Shown: positions 26,501 to 33,836 of the stretch, piece by piece
Numbering within the stretch: the stretch's first letter is position 1
How the letters are laid out: each line of letters begins with the position of its first letter
From: Clostridiales bacterium
Lineage (GTDB): Bacteria; Bacillota; Clostridia; Christensenellales; UBA1242
NCBI GenBank assembly: GCA_015069325.1
Contig: SVIV01000001.1
Coordinates: 17,416 to 81,415, forward strand
DNA: 64,000 nt
Reading direction: 5' to 3'
The notes under the pieces: generated by a model
Told to the model about the DNA's origin: nothing
The model's database searches: none
Seen by the model: only the letters and a program-made list of their open reading frames with translations
Made by a program: the position numbers and the translations under genes

Positions 26501-29500
26501 ACGTAAAATTTATTGAATCGGTGCCAACTTCTTCTATGAGAGTATATCTTTCTCCGGGGGCATCAATAGAACTTAAGCAAGAAGACTTCAACGGAAAAGA
26601 ACTTCAATATACTCTTACAGTGACACCAAATAAAACGGCAACAACTTCAGATGGTGTTACATACATTGAAACAACAGCAACAAAATATAGAATGTTATTT
26701 AGGGGTAAGACTCTGGATTATACTTATAAAGTTGATTTTGAATACGATGGTAGAGTTTGGACGGGCACTTTTGACGGAGAAAACATCAATAGCACATCAG
26801 TTGGGTTGGTTGTTGAAACAATGTCCCTGACAAACCACGAAGGAGTGTATTATTTTAGAATAAATATGTCTCTTCTTAGAAAGGCAATAGACAAAATCCT
26901 TTCAGCAAGTGAACAAGAGTTTGAAATTCACACAGAATATAATGTTGATATTTATGCAATGTCAAATGGCGATAAGGGCGTCCTTAATGGAAAGAGTGGT
27001 AAGTTTACCATTACTTATCAAGATTTTGATATTGAGAGTATGAGTTTAGATAAAGGTGTTATTAAACTTCCTTCAACGTCTGAAGGCAATTTGATTGTCA
27101 GATATGCATATGCAACAACAGCAAATACAGTTGAATCATTTGTTGTTGAAAAAGGGGAAACAGAGATCGATCTTGCTCCTATAGCAAAGGCAGGAGAGCT
27201 TGCTTTCATTACGTTCTCTTTGAAAGGTAATCATACATATAATTCAATGAGTGTTGAAAGTGAAATTTATGGAATTTCAAATCCATATAAACTTTCAAAA
27301 CCTTCAGTTGAATCATTAAACAACAATTTAAGAATTACATACAGTTCGGCCGACCTTGCCGATGAAGTAAAAAATGCAATGGGTGGCGAAATTTCTTACG
27401 TTGTGGCAAACAATAGTGGTGGTTCTCACATTTCAAATACAACTACAAATCAAATTGACTATCAAGTTGGTGAGTTTGTTGAAGAAAAGAATGCATCTGA
27501 ATTTTATGTGTATCTTCAAGGAAACAATGGAAACTTCAAAAAACTTGTTAGTGGTGATGCATACTTTACAAATAGCGCATATTATGATTATCAACTTGCT
27601 TTGGTTGAAAGAGAAAACTTGCTGTTTGATAGAAACGGAAATTTACTTCAAGTTATCTTTAAATCAGAAACAGATTCAATTGAGGCGAAAATGTTAAATT
27701 ATCGCCAAGAGACGGTTGATGTTTTCTATGAAGTAGAACGTGGTAGCATTAGTTTTGATATGCCACTTACATTTACAGAAAATGTATTTACTGAAGACGA
27801 TTTACTTGCAAATATTCTTTATCAAGTAACTATTAAATATTACGATAAGAGTGATGACGACAAAACTTCTAGTCCGGAATATGTTGCAACACTTTATCTT
27901 ACTCAAGAACATTTGGTTGATGGTAAGCTTTGGCTTGATGGGCAGCTTGTAAATCAAGCATATCAAAAGGCGCATTCAGATGCTCCACATTACGATTTGG
28001 CTTCATTTGAAGTTACAGCACTTGTTGCAAATGAAGTGGGCAATGGAGGGGTTGTTGCTATCAATAAGAAACATTATTCAATTGATGGAAGTTTTAAATC
28101 TGTTGATGGTGCATACTTATTAAGGTCAACTACCGAGCTTACTCTTGACGGAACCGATGAAAAGAAATTTGCTCATCCAAATCAAGCAAAAAGGCCAACA
28201 GCTCAAGGTTGGCTTACAATGCAAGATGGAGAGATTAAATTTATTACTGATCCTGAAGTGCATAAGGATGTTACCGGATCAGAATACAAAGACAGCGAAA
28301 TTATGAAAATGCTTGTTTTGCTTGATGAATATGATGTTACTGGATCAAAAATAACAGGAAAGCAATATGAAATTCAAGGGAAATTGCGAGTTACTGATGA
28401 AACTGAAGGCAGAGTTGGAAGGTTTATTCCTGACGATTTTACTGACGATGTAATTCAGTATTTAAAAGGCAACAAATTTAAAGTTTCACTTATGACTTAT
28501 AATGATGATCAGTTGCTTTCATTGCCATTAGAAATTGAAAATGTTTACAAAATGCCAGACATTAAGGGCAATTATGAAATTAGAGTCAAAGAAAATATTG
28601 GAGATGGCGGTTTGGTTACAGGATATACAACTTATATTGACTTCTCAAAATATTTTGCTAATTTTAAAGTCAATAATAGCAATACATTCTATTCAATTAA
28701 AATGATTATAGATTTAGGTGATAATAAGTCAGTTACAGTTACTTTGACTGCAAGCAACCCAACATATGATTTGAAAAATAATATTGAATCACTTTCAATT
28801 CAAGCACAAGACTCTCAGCCTTACGGGACAGACAATCGTATTTTACTTATTAATAGTGATGTCTTAGATGTTTCAGTGTTAAAGACAACCTATGAAGCAA
28901 AAGTAATTGATGGCGAAGAACAAGGAATCATTTCTTGGAATGAAGAAACTTCAGGGTTTGATTGGATTGGCGGCGAAGACGGTGTGGAATATGAATTCTT
29001 CTACAAACTGGTTATGTCTTCAAATACCGAAATAGGTATTACTTCAAATTCGTTCTATCTTCCAAAAAATATGGGAACAGTTAAATCGTTCTTAATCCAA
29101 GCAAGAAACAAGAGCTTGGTTGACGAAAAAGGTAATAATGTAATTTATTTATTCGGTGAAAGTATTGTGTCGGAAGAATTAAACGGAACAGTGAATTTGT
29201 TCCACAGCGGAGACGGAAGTAAAGGCAATCCATATTTAATTCAAACAATCAGCAATAATGCAACAGGTGTTGTTGAAAGAACTGCACTTCAGCAGTTTAA
29301 CGCAATGAGACTTCGAAATTATGAAGGCGTTCATTTCAAATTAATGGAAAATATTATTATTACGATTGGCGAAAATTTTATGCCAATGACAGAGTTCAAC
29401 GCAAACTTAAATGGTAATGGTAAGACGATTGAGATTAGAGCCGGCAATTTAAACAAAATGTCTTCAGATTATTTAGCAAAAGGCATATTAGGACAAGAAT

Positions 29501-30411
29501 ATTCATTTGGATATTACTATTCTATGTTTGAAAAACTAAATAAAACAGCGGTTGTAGAAAAGTTAAATATTAAGTATACAATTAATAATAATTCAATCTC
29601 ATCAAAATATATGATTTTTGCACCTATCGCAGCAATAAATGAAGGGACAATAAAAAATGTTACAACGATTTCATTGAACATTAATGCCTTAGGTGGAGAA
29701 GGAGACAATCGTGCTGTAATAGCGGGTATTGCTGGTGTGAATTATGGCAACATTTTAAATTGCAATAATGATAGTGATTTTACTTACACAATCGTGCAAA
29801 ACTTAAGTTGTATGACATTCTATGCAGGAATAAGTGCATTCAATGAAACCGGCAGTGCAATATTCAACTGTTGCAACAATGGAAACATTAACATTACATC
29901 ACAGACATATGGACTGAATGTTTATGTAGGGGCGATTACCATTAAAAATGCGGGCGGAGTTTACGCCTGTGCAAATAATGGAGATATAGCTGTTCAAGGT
30001 CAGTCGTCTTCATTCAAAGGGGCATACTATATTTCTGGGTGTGCAATTGTGAATAATGGCGGGACAATAAACAACAGCTTCAATAAAGGCAAGCTTAGTG
30101 CGAGCAATTATACTTCAAGCAGTATTAGTGGAATTGTTATAAAAATCGGTGCAGGATCATTACAATCAGTAGCAGATGTGGCTAATAATAAAATTGCACA
30201 GGATTGCTCACAAAATGTATCTTCAAAAGATTGTTATTATCTTTCAGGCGTTGACAAACCAGAGCATTTGAATGGATATACGCTTTCAGGTGAAGTTGAT
30301 ATGACTTTAGAAGTAATCACGATTTATGTTGACGGCGTAAACTATGACTGCTCATTATCTATTACTGGTAATAGCGCAAGTGGATACATTCCAAAAATAA
30401 CTATTAAGTAA
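20518..30411 (+). CDS. giant surface lipoprotein with fibronectin-like modules and a C-terminal GLUG-like region
   Basis: A 3297-residue lipoprotein. The start is ATG 20518, six bases after AAAGGGG; the GTG at 20515 is too close. The signal peptide ends in lipobox VFVSACNS (Cys at about 22). Most of the length consists of irregular beta-rich modules of about 90-110 residues, many opening with an alternating pattern ending in a Trp (GVLTWDHS, GYFSWNSI, ETLSWTTIEDGLYDIY), like fibronectin type III or Ig-like folds. The final 400 residues switch to a Gly/Asn-rich region (GDGSKGNPYLIQ, LNGNGKTIEI, GIAGVNYGNILNC, CCNNGNINI) resembling GLUG-type beta-helix repeats. A cell-surface adhesin or scaffold is likely. 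No enzyme motif was seen. Confidence 0.85.
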   Translation: MKKKYLLGILFSVFSIVFVSACNSPSNIKANFKQEEYTLSVDGSINFFDEFSASGINTDTITLESSNENILRKEEDSFIAKNSGWAYVIARSGNNILAQAKVNVRYKFSSPQNISISNEGVLTWDHSYVTNSENGQTINAQKYSLSYGLVQEDTTVAYTTAPVITTNSYALPTDIKGNYKIKLQAISTNNLYENSDIIENEVNYGVMGKLENIIVENSLSGGVVKIAWTKKANAKYDIFVEGFLAEDVPVADDAGLSTFSYDFSPYENDDNIRLDFVAKPQLTGSSMPTTTTIYLKRVAKPSINYSNTNGQISLSSVSNTKGYVLQDVNDVSNIIDLGKKTTSSLEDKQEGAYTLKALAIGMGKSGTNYYINGLYSSPITVYKLAKPVVEYKMTENGVLISITPTDIATKYKITYGAETATATDADINSETQKIEKTISLSAANAGLVEISIQAFPQTGATVNVGGENFTEKILKSDVESFAVYKTASIRNLEHSISGKKSTTTFNFNKISNVEHKFELFINDNLISNSFEHTGSIVRFVVDDLSKIASLGNKYTFKVKAYLTDAYGEIISTTATEEKIISILGVATKSESQTNGYFSWNSINGAKYLYEVYETNASGTILNQTPVQTSTITGTTIATKLECGYYKIRVYSIGNNRDLLDAHFEDASKYLEMDFFVTEKIATPTVVFIPGGENNQLEITSTEYAKKYQVSVNRIIDGVGVIAADGSGTYIFNNNFTAVGTYNVEVVVDCGDCPEGKEIHLPSDSASLTVTRIASAAYDEVGDTNDGVKLIKNSYGQITGQQLVVKKADYLKQLEAKRGETTLATTTNGEYFIIDMTSNEFGSNYTITLTNIAQDAVESNYYLNSATTSYSFAKVQTPTNLSYNNGILSFECNDNKIESIYLYITTYKNDLAGYCYILELTEGIGAGTTQIDLQTAINDAIEDNDYFKNAYDSMDYLKVTMQSVANTLSGGVHYLPSTVSAGIEISDLSPVSLAFDQASETLSWTTIEDGLYDIYINGTKVMQNQANTSIALAEITGFDKTILQEITVVAKHSKYFNAKQSNSIKIKQLSCPTSVSIEKDGEKFNLNINFSANNAISKVQIDATDCTYTKGNNFATSEITSAGKKEILLIAGEEAVDGVYYLDSSKVEFTLQTIGNIVLTQEADTIKWNNPSDNIMRYNSLNPYNVILTLVDTDGSITKSEIWTKEEKYISLMELEELFGVDFNDETKDFTLYAQAVFNLSYSLNLTVSGAIGLFEDSAVSNVITLYKLQSITGVNYTAKDSSLITNDEVAKKMNGNVEFSFADKWSSLDNVNFIITIGDTPFTVPARNASITGLYSVKLEGSTWKISIPVQLFSTKTVEIKLQVSRTGSLTSDESTLTVARLDKVAEMNLSQEGVLTVTDSQVGVKYALTINHADGKKTQVFDKDEISAIDITTGHWLGAFGAGDYTILVVAYDEEGNVLPSIQALEYKSHQYEGIKNIDIDEEGRIILTVGADSYTNAVFTAKTTVEGKTYTKTFVPTLMGNTGDGAEYMYYISMKDAVDLFEAELLADGIDVYRGYEFSFTVRDEDGINTAWKTISFVFSGDYDTQDLTPEFKRAGLDEDYIVFTMSEMVETSSIYTKYIASYTTTDEEGNQVIANREKEVSYSTIGIPLSTIQGYWIEGENGGRFSKTNNSSGSEVAKACYAVKLNDVLADLECGQYTIKTYRTAIDGEGNYIQYSTFTLTGYKLCTVKDSDEEGEVSLNVSNGYLLEWQKDNKDLSEKAQQENAYYVVVTDGENTKKFLTNVLVYDLRTCGLEINKEYQVSVVALSTDSTVIASNESRSITISQYGKPSNPTVEQGVLGFDLSATQSESGTLFGDIALSGSAENYQQTITETEIYSSPFSFNIENIAKEKIRIKFTTITAQNAEGKAYYITVKAIDLLLDYEVDGKSYFTLLEEYKATITDEKTSAMIESILASRRGLGTDEYLFDDEGTIIPMGLYEVSFVQVIRENDNDVKFIESVPTSSMRVYLSPGASIELKQEDFNGKELQYTLTVTPNKTATTSDGVTYIETTATKYRMLFRGKTLDYTYKVDFEYDGRVWTGTFDGENINSTSVGLVVETMSLTNHEGVYYFRINMSLLRKAIDKILSASEQEFEIHTEYNVDIYAMSNGDKGVLNGKSGKFTITYQDFDIESMSLDKGVIKLPSTSEGNLIVRYAYATTANTVESFVVEKGETEIDLAPIAKAGELAFITFSLKGNHTYNSMSVESEIYGISNPYKLSKPSVESLNNNLRITYSSADLADEVKNAMGGEISYVVANNSGGSHISNTTTNQIDYQVGEFVEEKNASEFYVYLQGNNGNFKKLVSGDAYFTNSAYYDYQLALVERENLLFDRNGNLLQVIFKSETDSIEAKMLNYRQETVDVFYEVERGSISFDMPLTFTENVFTEDDLLANILYQVTIKYYDKSDDDKTSSPEYVATLYLTQEHLVDGKLWLDGQLVNQAYQKAHSDAPHYDLASFEVTALVANEVGNGGVVAINKKHYSIDGSFKSVDGAYLLRSTTELTLDGTDEKKFAHPNQAKRPTAQGWLTMQDGEIKFITDPEVHKDVTGSEYKDSEIMKMLVLLDEYDVTGSKITGKQYEIQGKLRVTDETEGRVGRFIPDDFTDDVIQYLKGNKFKVSLMTYNDDQLLSLPLEIENVYKMPDIKGNYEIRVKENIGDGGLVTGYTTYIDFSKYFANFKVNNSNTFYSIKMIIDLGDNKSVTVTLTASNPTYDLKNNIESLSIQAQDSQPYGTDNRILLINSDVLDVSVLKTTYEAKVIDGEEQGIISWNEETSGFDWIGGEDGVEYEFFYKLVMSSNTEIGITSNSFYLPKNMGTVKSFLIQARNKSLVDEKGNNVIYLFGESIVSEELNGTVNLFHSGDGSKGNPYLIQTISNNATGVVERTALQQFNAMRLRNYEGVHFKLMENIIITIGENFMPMTEFNANLNGNGKTIEIRAGNLNKMSSDYLAKGILGQEYSFGYYYSMFEKLNKTAVVEKLNIKYTINNNSISSKYMIFAPIAAINEGTIKNVTTISLNINALGGEGDNRAVIAGIAGVNYGNILNCNNDSDFTYTIVQNLSCMTFYAGISAFNETGSAIFNCCNNGNINITSQTYGLNVYVGAITIKNAGGVYACANNGDIAVQGQSSSFKGAYYISGCAIVNNGGTINNSFNKGKLSASNYTSSSISGIVIKIGAGSLQSVADVANNKIAQDCSQNVSSKDCYYLSGVDKPEHLNGYTLSGEVDMTLEVITIYVDGVNYDCSLSITGNSASGYIPKITIK

Positions 30412-30446
30412 GTTATGAAAAAAGGATATCGAGAATATCATAAAAT

Positions 30447-31292
30447 ATGAAAAAAATAATTTTAGTTTTTACATTGATATTCTCCTTATCTTTTTTTGTT
30501 GGTTGCCAAGGCGAAGATTATTCCATTCCAACATCAAGTATAATGAATAGATTGGTTTTTTCATCAACAGGAGAGATTACGCAAACAATATCATTTAATG
30601 TTGACAGCGATTATATTAAAAGTATTTCAAAAAAAGGTGAAGATGTTGTTTTCGTAAATAATCTTGTCAAACAAGTTGATTTGTTAAGACAAAAGTTTTT
30701 GCTTTCGTTTGCACTTGTTTATCTTGATAATCCTATTGAAAATCTAAAAATTGGTCAGGGAGTGAAACTAACATTGACGTCTTATAAAACGGAATTTGAC
30801 GTTGTGTCTTTTGATATGATATTTGCGTCGAATTATTCTTTTCAATATTATCATAATGTGTTGACAAATGATGATATTCAACCGTCTGCACCATTTTTAA
30901 TTAAAAAACATAGTTCTACTTCGGCTTTTCCATTTTCTGTGAAAAATGCAAGTGGTGAAATTGTTGCAGAAGACTATAAAAATATTTATTTGTCAGCTAG
31001 CAAAGGATTATCATTTAAAGATAAATTAGAAGAAGAGTATTCGCCGAGTTTTGTGTATAATTACTGCACATTTTCAAACAAAATTAAAAGTGATGCTGAT
31101 TTTGTTTTTTCGGATAGTGAAGGTTTATACAATCACGTTTGGATAAAAGATGATATATCGTTGCAAAACTCTACTTTGACAATCTACTACTATCAAATCA
31201 ATAAAGGCAATTGGCTTATGCTTGCACTTGTTTGCCCATGTGTATGTTTAGGTGGGTATTGTTTGTTTAAGTGGATAAAAAATAAAAATTAA
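30447..31292 (+). CDS. lipoprotein with C-terminal membrane helix, unknown function
   Basis: A 281-residue protein that I do not recognise. The signal peptide ends in lipobox FFVGCQG (Cys at about 20), giving a lipid-anchored N-terminus. A second hydrophobic helix near the C-terminus (LMLALVCPCVCLGGYCLF) and a Lys-rich tail would anchor the other end. It lies 35 bases after the giant lipoprotein gene and is probably co-expressed. No Shine-Dalgarno is near the ATG; TATCAT ends five bases upstream, so an additional leaderless start is possible but weak. It may assist or bind the giant protein (inference from adjacency). Confidence 0.7.
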   Translation: MKKIILVFTLIFSLSFFVGCQGEDYSIPTSSIMNRLVFSSTGEITQTISFNVDSDYIKSISKKGEDVVFVNNLVKQVDLLRQKFLLSFALVYLDNPIENLKIGQGVKLTLTSYKTEFDVVSFDMIFASNYSFQYYHNVLTNDDIQPSAPFLIKKHSSTSAFPFSVKNASGEIVAEDYKNIYLSASKGLSFKDKLEEEYSPSFVYNYCTFSNKIKSDADFVFSDSEGLYNHVWIKDDISLQNSTLTIYYYQINKGNWLMLALVCPCVCLGGYCLFKWIKNKN

Positions 31293-31316
31293 AAACAGTC
31301 GTAATGGCTGTTTTTA
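31291..31316 (+). terminator. terminator after lipoprotein pair
   Basis: AAAAACAGTC / GGCTGTTTTT stem (one G-U pair) followed by TATTTT. Confidence 0.8.
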
Positions 31317-31356
31317 TTTTGCATATTATCTTTTATTTTTTACTGTTGCAAATCGC

Positions 31357-31386
31357 TTGACATCAAAATGCCCATAATGATAAACT
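31357..31386 (+). promoter_or_regulatory. promoter of the second DUF285 surface protein
   Basis: Perfect TTGACA; the best-placed -10 is TAAACT after 18 bases. This implies a leader of about 175 bases. Confidence 0.5.
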
Positions 31387-31392
31387 AACACT

Positions 31393-31562
31393 AAGAAAAT
31401 ATTTGAAGAGAAATGTGTTTTAAGCATTGCTCAAAAATAGCTTTCAAATCGCTATAGCGAAAATCTGGCGACTTGTAGATTAAAGCATTGCAATAATTTG
31501 ACTTAGTTGCCTATATATTAGCAAGTAATAGCTAAGTCGGGCGACATTTGGTCGCAAAGGAG
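31393..31562 (+). promoter_or_regulatory. structured 5' leader of the DUF285 surface protein
   Basis: Contains a perfect 12-base palindrome TCGCTATAGCGA (31449). A stem GACTTAG / CTAAGTC (31500-31538) encloses an inner TTGC/GCAA pair. A hairpin GCGAC-ATTTG-GTCGC (31541-31555) is immediately followed by the AAAGGAG ribosome site. AAGCATTGC occurs twice. No known riboswitch family was recognised. Confidence 0.5.
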
Positions 31563-31568
31563 AAGAAA

Positions 31569-33704
31569 ATGGAAAAACAAATTTCAAGCAGAAAATTTAA
31601 AACTACCGTTATTTCAATGTGCTTAGGCTTTTTCATGGTTGTTGGTGCTGTAATCGGTGTATGGGCAGCAACTACTCAAAACTATAAAGCAGGGTTCAAC
31701 GTAAGTTATTCAGTAGGCGACAATGTTGCAGCCAAAGTCCGCACAGAATATTTTATTCCAAACTTGGATAGTGATGGCGACGGTTATCAAGACGGTGCAG
31801 TTACAGTTACTACAAACGAAGCGGGTGACACGGTAACGGCAGAAGATGGCTATGTTCATTTTGGTGCAGGTGAAGATTCTAGCGAAAAGTCAGTTGAAAT
31901 AGGCAATTTAAAACTTTCTCCACAAACACCAAAGGTATATTTTTATTTCACCATTTGTAGCGAACTTGAAAATGGATATATTCAAGTAATATTAGGTGAA
32001 GATTATCAACAACAAAATATATCAGTAAAAACAAACTATTATAATACTGCTTCATTTACTTCTTCATCATCAGCGTCAACAGTTTCAAACGATGCTTATG
32101 CAAATAAACAATATGACAATGTTTCAGGCCGTGGCGTAAAAATTATTCGTGTTGAAATTGCAGTAAAAGACACAAACAAACCTGCCACAATTGAAGGTGA
32201 CTTATCTTTAGGTCTTTACTACAGTGAAAAAGAACAAAATGTATCAACTTTAAGTAAAGTGAAATTGAATGCTTTTGCTCGTGATTCTAGTAGTTTGACA
32301 TTAGATTATGCACAAAAAGGTAATTACAAGACGACCGGGATAGACCTTTCAGAAACGGGCGATGGAAGTATTTGGGGATATATAGGTTCAGATTCTGGAT
32401 ATTATGTGATTTCTCAGGATACAATCGCATTGCCACCAGATTCGTCAAGTGTATTTTCATTTTACTATTGGAATCCTGAATATGATGAAGATGCAGGATT
32501 TTGGTTAGAAGAACTTACACTTAATAATATTGACACATCAAGCGTAACTAATATGTCAAGAATGTTTGCGGTTCAATATGATAGCTATCTTGAAAATTTG
32601 GATTTGTCAAAGTTTGATACATCAAGCGTAACAGATATGTCATATATGTTTAGTGGTTGTTCTAACTTGCAAAGTTTAGATGTGACAGGATTTGATACAT
32701 CAAGCGTAACAGATATGACAGGAATGTTTATTGATTGTTTTAACTTGCAAAGTTTAGATGTTTCAGGATTTGATACATCAAAAGTGACAAAGATGGGATA
32801 TACTGAGTATACGAAATATAGTCAAGTCTCATATGGAATGTTTAGTGGTTGTTATTACTTGCAAAGTTTAGATGTTTCAGGATTTGATACATCAAGCGTA
32901 ACAGATATGTCAGGAATGTTTAGTGGTTGTAATTACTTGCAAAGTTTAGACGTATCTGGTTTTGACACATCAAGTGTGACAAATATGAAAGAAATGTTTA
33001 GTGGTTGTTTTTACTTGCAAAGTTTAGATGTTGCAGGATTTGATACATCAAGCGTAACAGATATGTCAGGAATGTTTAGAAGTTGTTCTCGCTTGCAAAG
33101 TTTAGATGTTTCAGGATTTGATACATCACAAGTGACAAAGATGGGGTTTAGTGATACTTATTCTTACTTCTATGGTAATGGAATGTTTCAGGACTGTAGA
33201 AGTCTTACAAGTTTAGACGTATCTGGTTTTGACACATCTAATGTAACAGATATGTCATATATGTTTAATTATTGTTCTCGCTTGCAAAGTTTAGATGTTT
33301 CAGGATTTGATACATCTAATGTAACAAATATGTCACATATGTTTCATTGTTGTTCTAGCTTGCAAAGTTTAGACGTATCTGGTTTTGATACATCTAATGT
33401 AACAAATATGTCATATATGTTTGGTACTTGTATTAGGCTTACAAGTTTAGATTTGTCGAATTTTGATACATCAAGTGTAACAGATATGTCATCTATGTTT
33501 GCTACAACTGGGACTGCATATTCTGATATGCAGTTAAAAACAATATATGTTAGTGAACTTTGGTCAACAGCAAAGGTGACATCTTCGACAAAGATGTTTG
33601 ATAGGTGCACAAGCCTTAAAGGTGCAGTTGCATATAATTCAAGCAAAATAGACAAGTCAATGGCAAATTACACAACAGGATATTTGACATACAAAGCAAA
33701 CTAA
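31569..33704 (+). CDS. surface protein with N-terminal membrane segment and 12 BspA/DUF285 repeats
   Basis: A 711-residue paralogue of the protein at 10163. The start is ATG 31569 behind AAAGGAG; the listed TTG at 31548 lies in the leader hairpin. The first 40 residues (SSRKFKTTVISMCLGFFMVV, then VWAAT) are almost identical to the paralogue. A beta-rich domain runs to about 250, then from about 318 to 645 there are about 12 units such as FDTSSVTDMSGMFSGC separated by LQSLDVSG. Two units (after KVTKMG and QVTKMG) carry extra inserts of about 12 residues. The C-terminal cap ends MANYTTGYLTYKAN. A surface display or adhesion role is likely. Confidence 0.85.
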   Translation: MEKQISSRKFKTTVISMCLGFFMVVGAVIGVWAATTQNYKAGFNVSYSVGDNVAAKVRTEYFIPNLDSDGDGYQDGAVTVTTNEAGDTVTAEDGYVHFGAGEDSSEKSVEIGNLKLSPQTPKVYFYFTICSELENGYIQVILGEDYQQQNISVKTNYYNTASFTSSSSASTVSNDAYANKQYDNVSGRGVKIIRVEIAVKDTNKPATIEGDLSLGLYYSEKEQNVSTLSKVKLNAFARDSSSLTLDYAQKGNYKTTGIDLSETGDGSIWGYIGSDSGYYVISQDTIALPPDSSSVFSFYYWNPEYDEDAGFWLEELTLNNIDTSSVTNMSRMFAVQYDSYLENLDLSKFDTSSVTDMSYMFSGCSNLQSLDVTGFDTSSVTDMTGMFIDCFNLQSLDVSGFDTSKVTKMGYTEYTKYSQVSYGMFSGCYYLQSLDVSGFDTSSVTDMSGMFSGCNYLQSLDVSGFDTSSVTNMKEMFSGCFYLQSLDVAGFDTSSVTDMSGMFRSCSRLQSLDVSGFDTSQVTKMGFSDTYSYFYGNGMFQDCRSLTSLDVSGFDTSNVTDMSYMFNYCSRLQSLDVSGFDTSNVTNMSHMFHCCSSLQSLDVSGFDTSNVTNMSYMFGTCIRLTSLDLSNFDTSSVTDMSSMFATTGTAYSDMQLKTIYVSELWSTAKVTSSTKMFDRCTSLKGAVAYNSSKIDKSMANYTTGYLTYKAN
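32520..33500 (+). repeat. tandem DUF285 coding repeats (about 12 units)
   Basis: Units of about 69 bases with nearly identical DNA (TTGCAAAGTTTAGATGTTTC, GATACATCAAGCGTAACAG). Such identity indicates recent expansion and makes copy-number change by slippage or recombination likely. Confidence 0.85.
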
Positions 33705-33714
33705 ATTAAAAAAT

Positions 33715-33741
33715 AAAACAGCGAAAACTTTCGCTGTTTTT
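33715..33741 (+). terminator. terminator after second DUF285 gene
   Basis: AAACAGCGA / TCGCTGTTT stem with loop AAACTT, then TTTATTTAT. Confidence 0.85.
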
Positions 33742-33836
33742 TATTTATATAAAATAATTTAACAAAATTTATTTAGTATTCTTGAAATTTTTATAAAACT
33801 ATGCTAAACTAGATAGTTGAAAAAGGATAATGAATT

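Noticed and set aside
32520-33500. CRISPR-like repeat pattern
   Set aside because: The repeats are in frame, encode DUF285 units and have no unique spacers.
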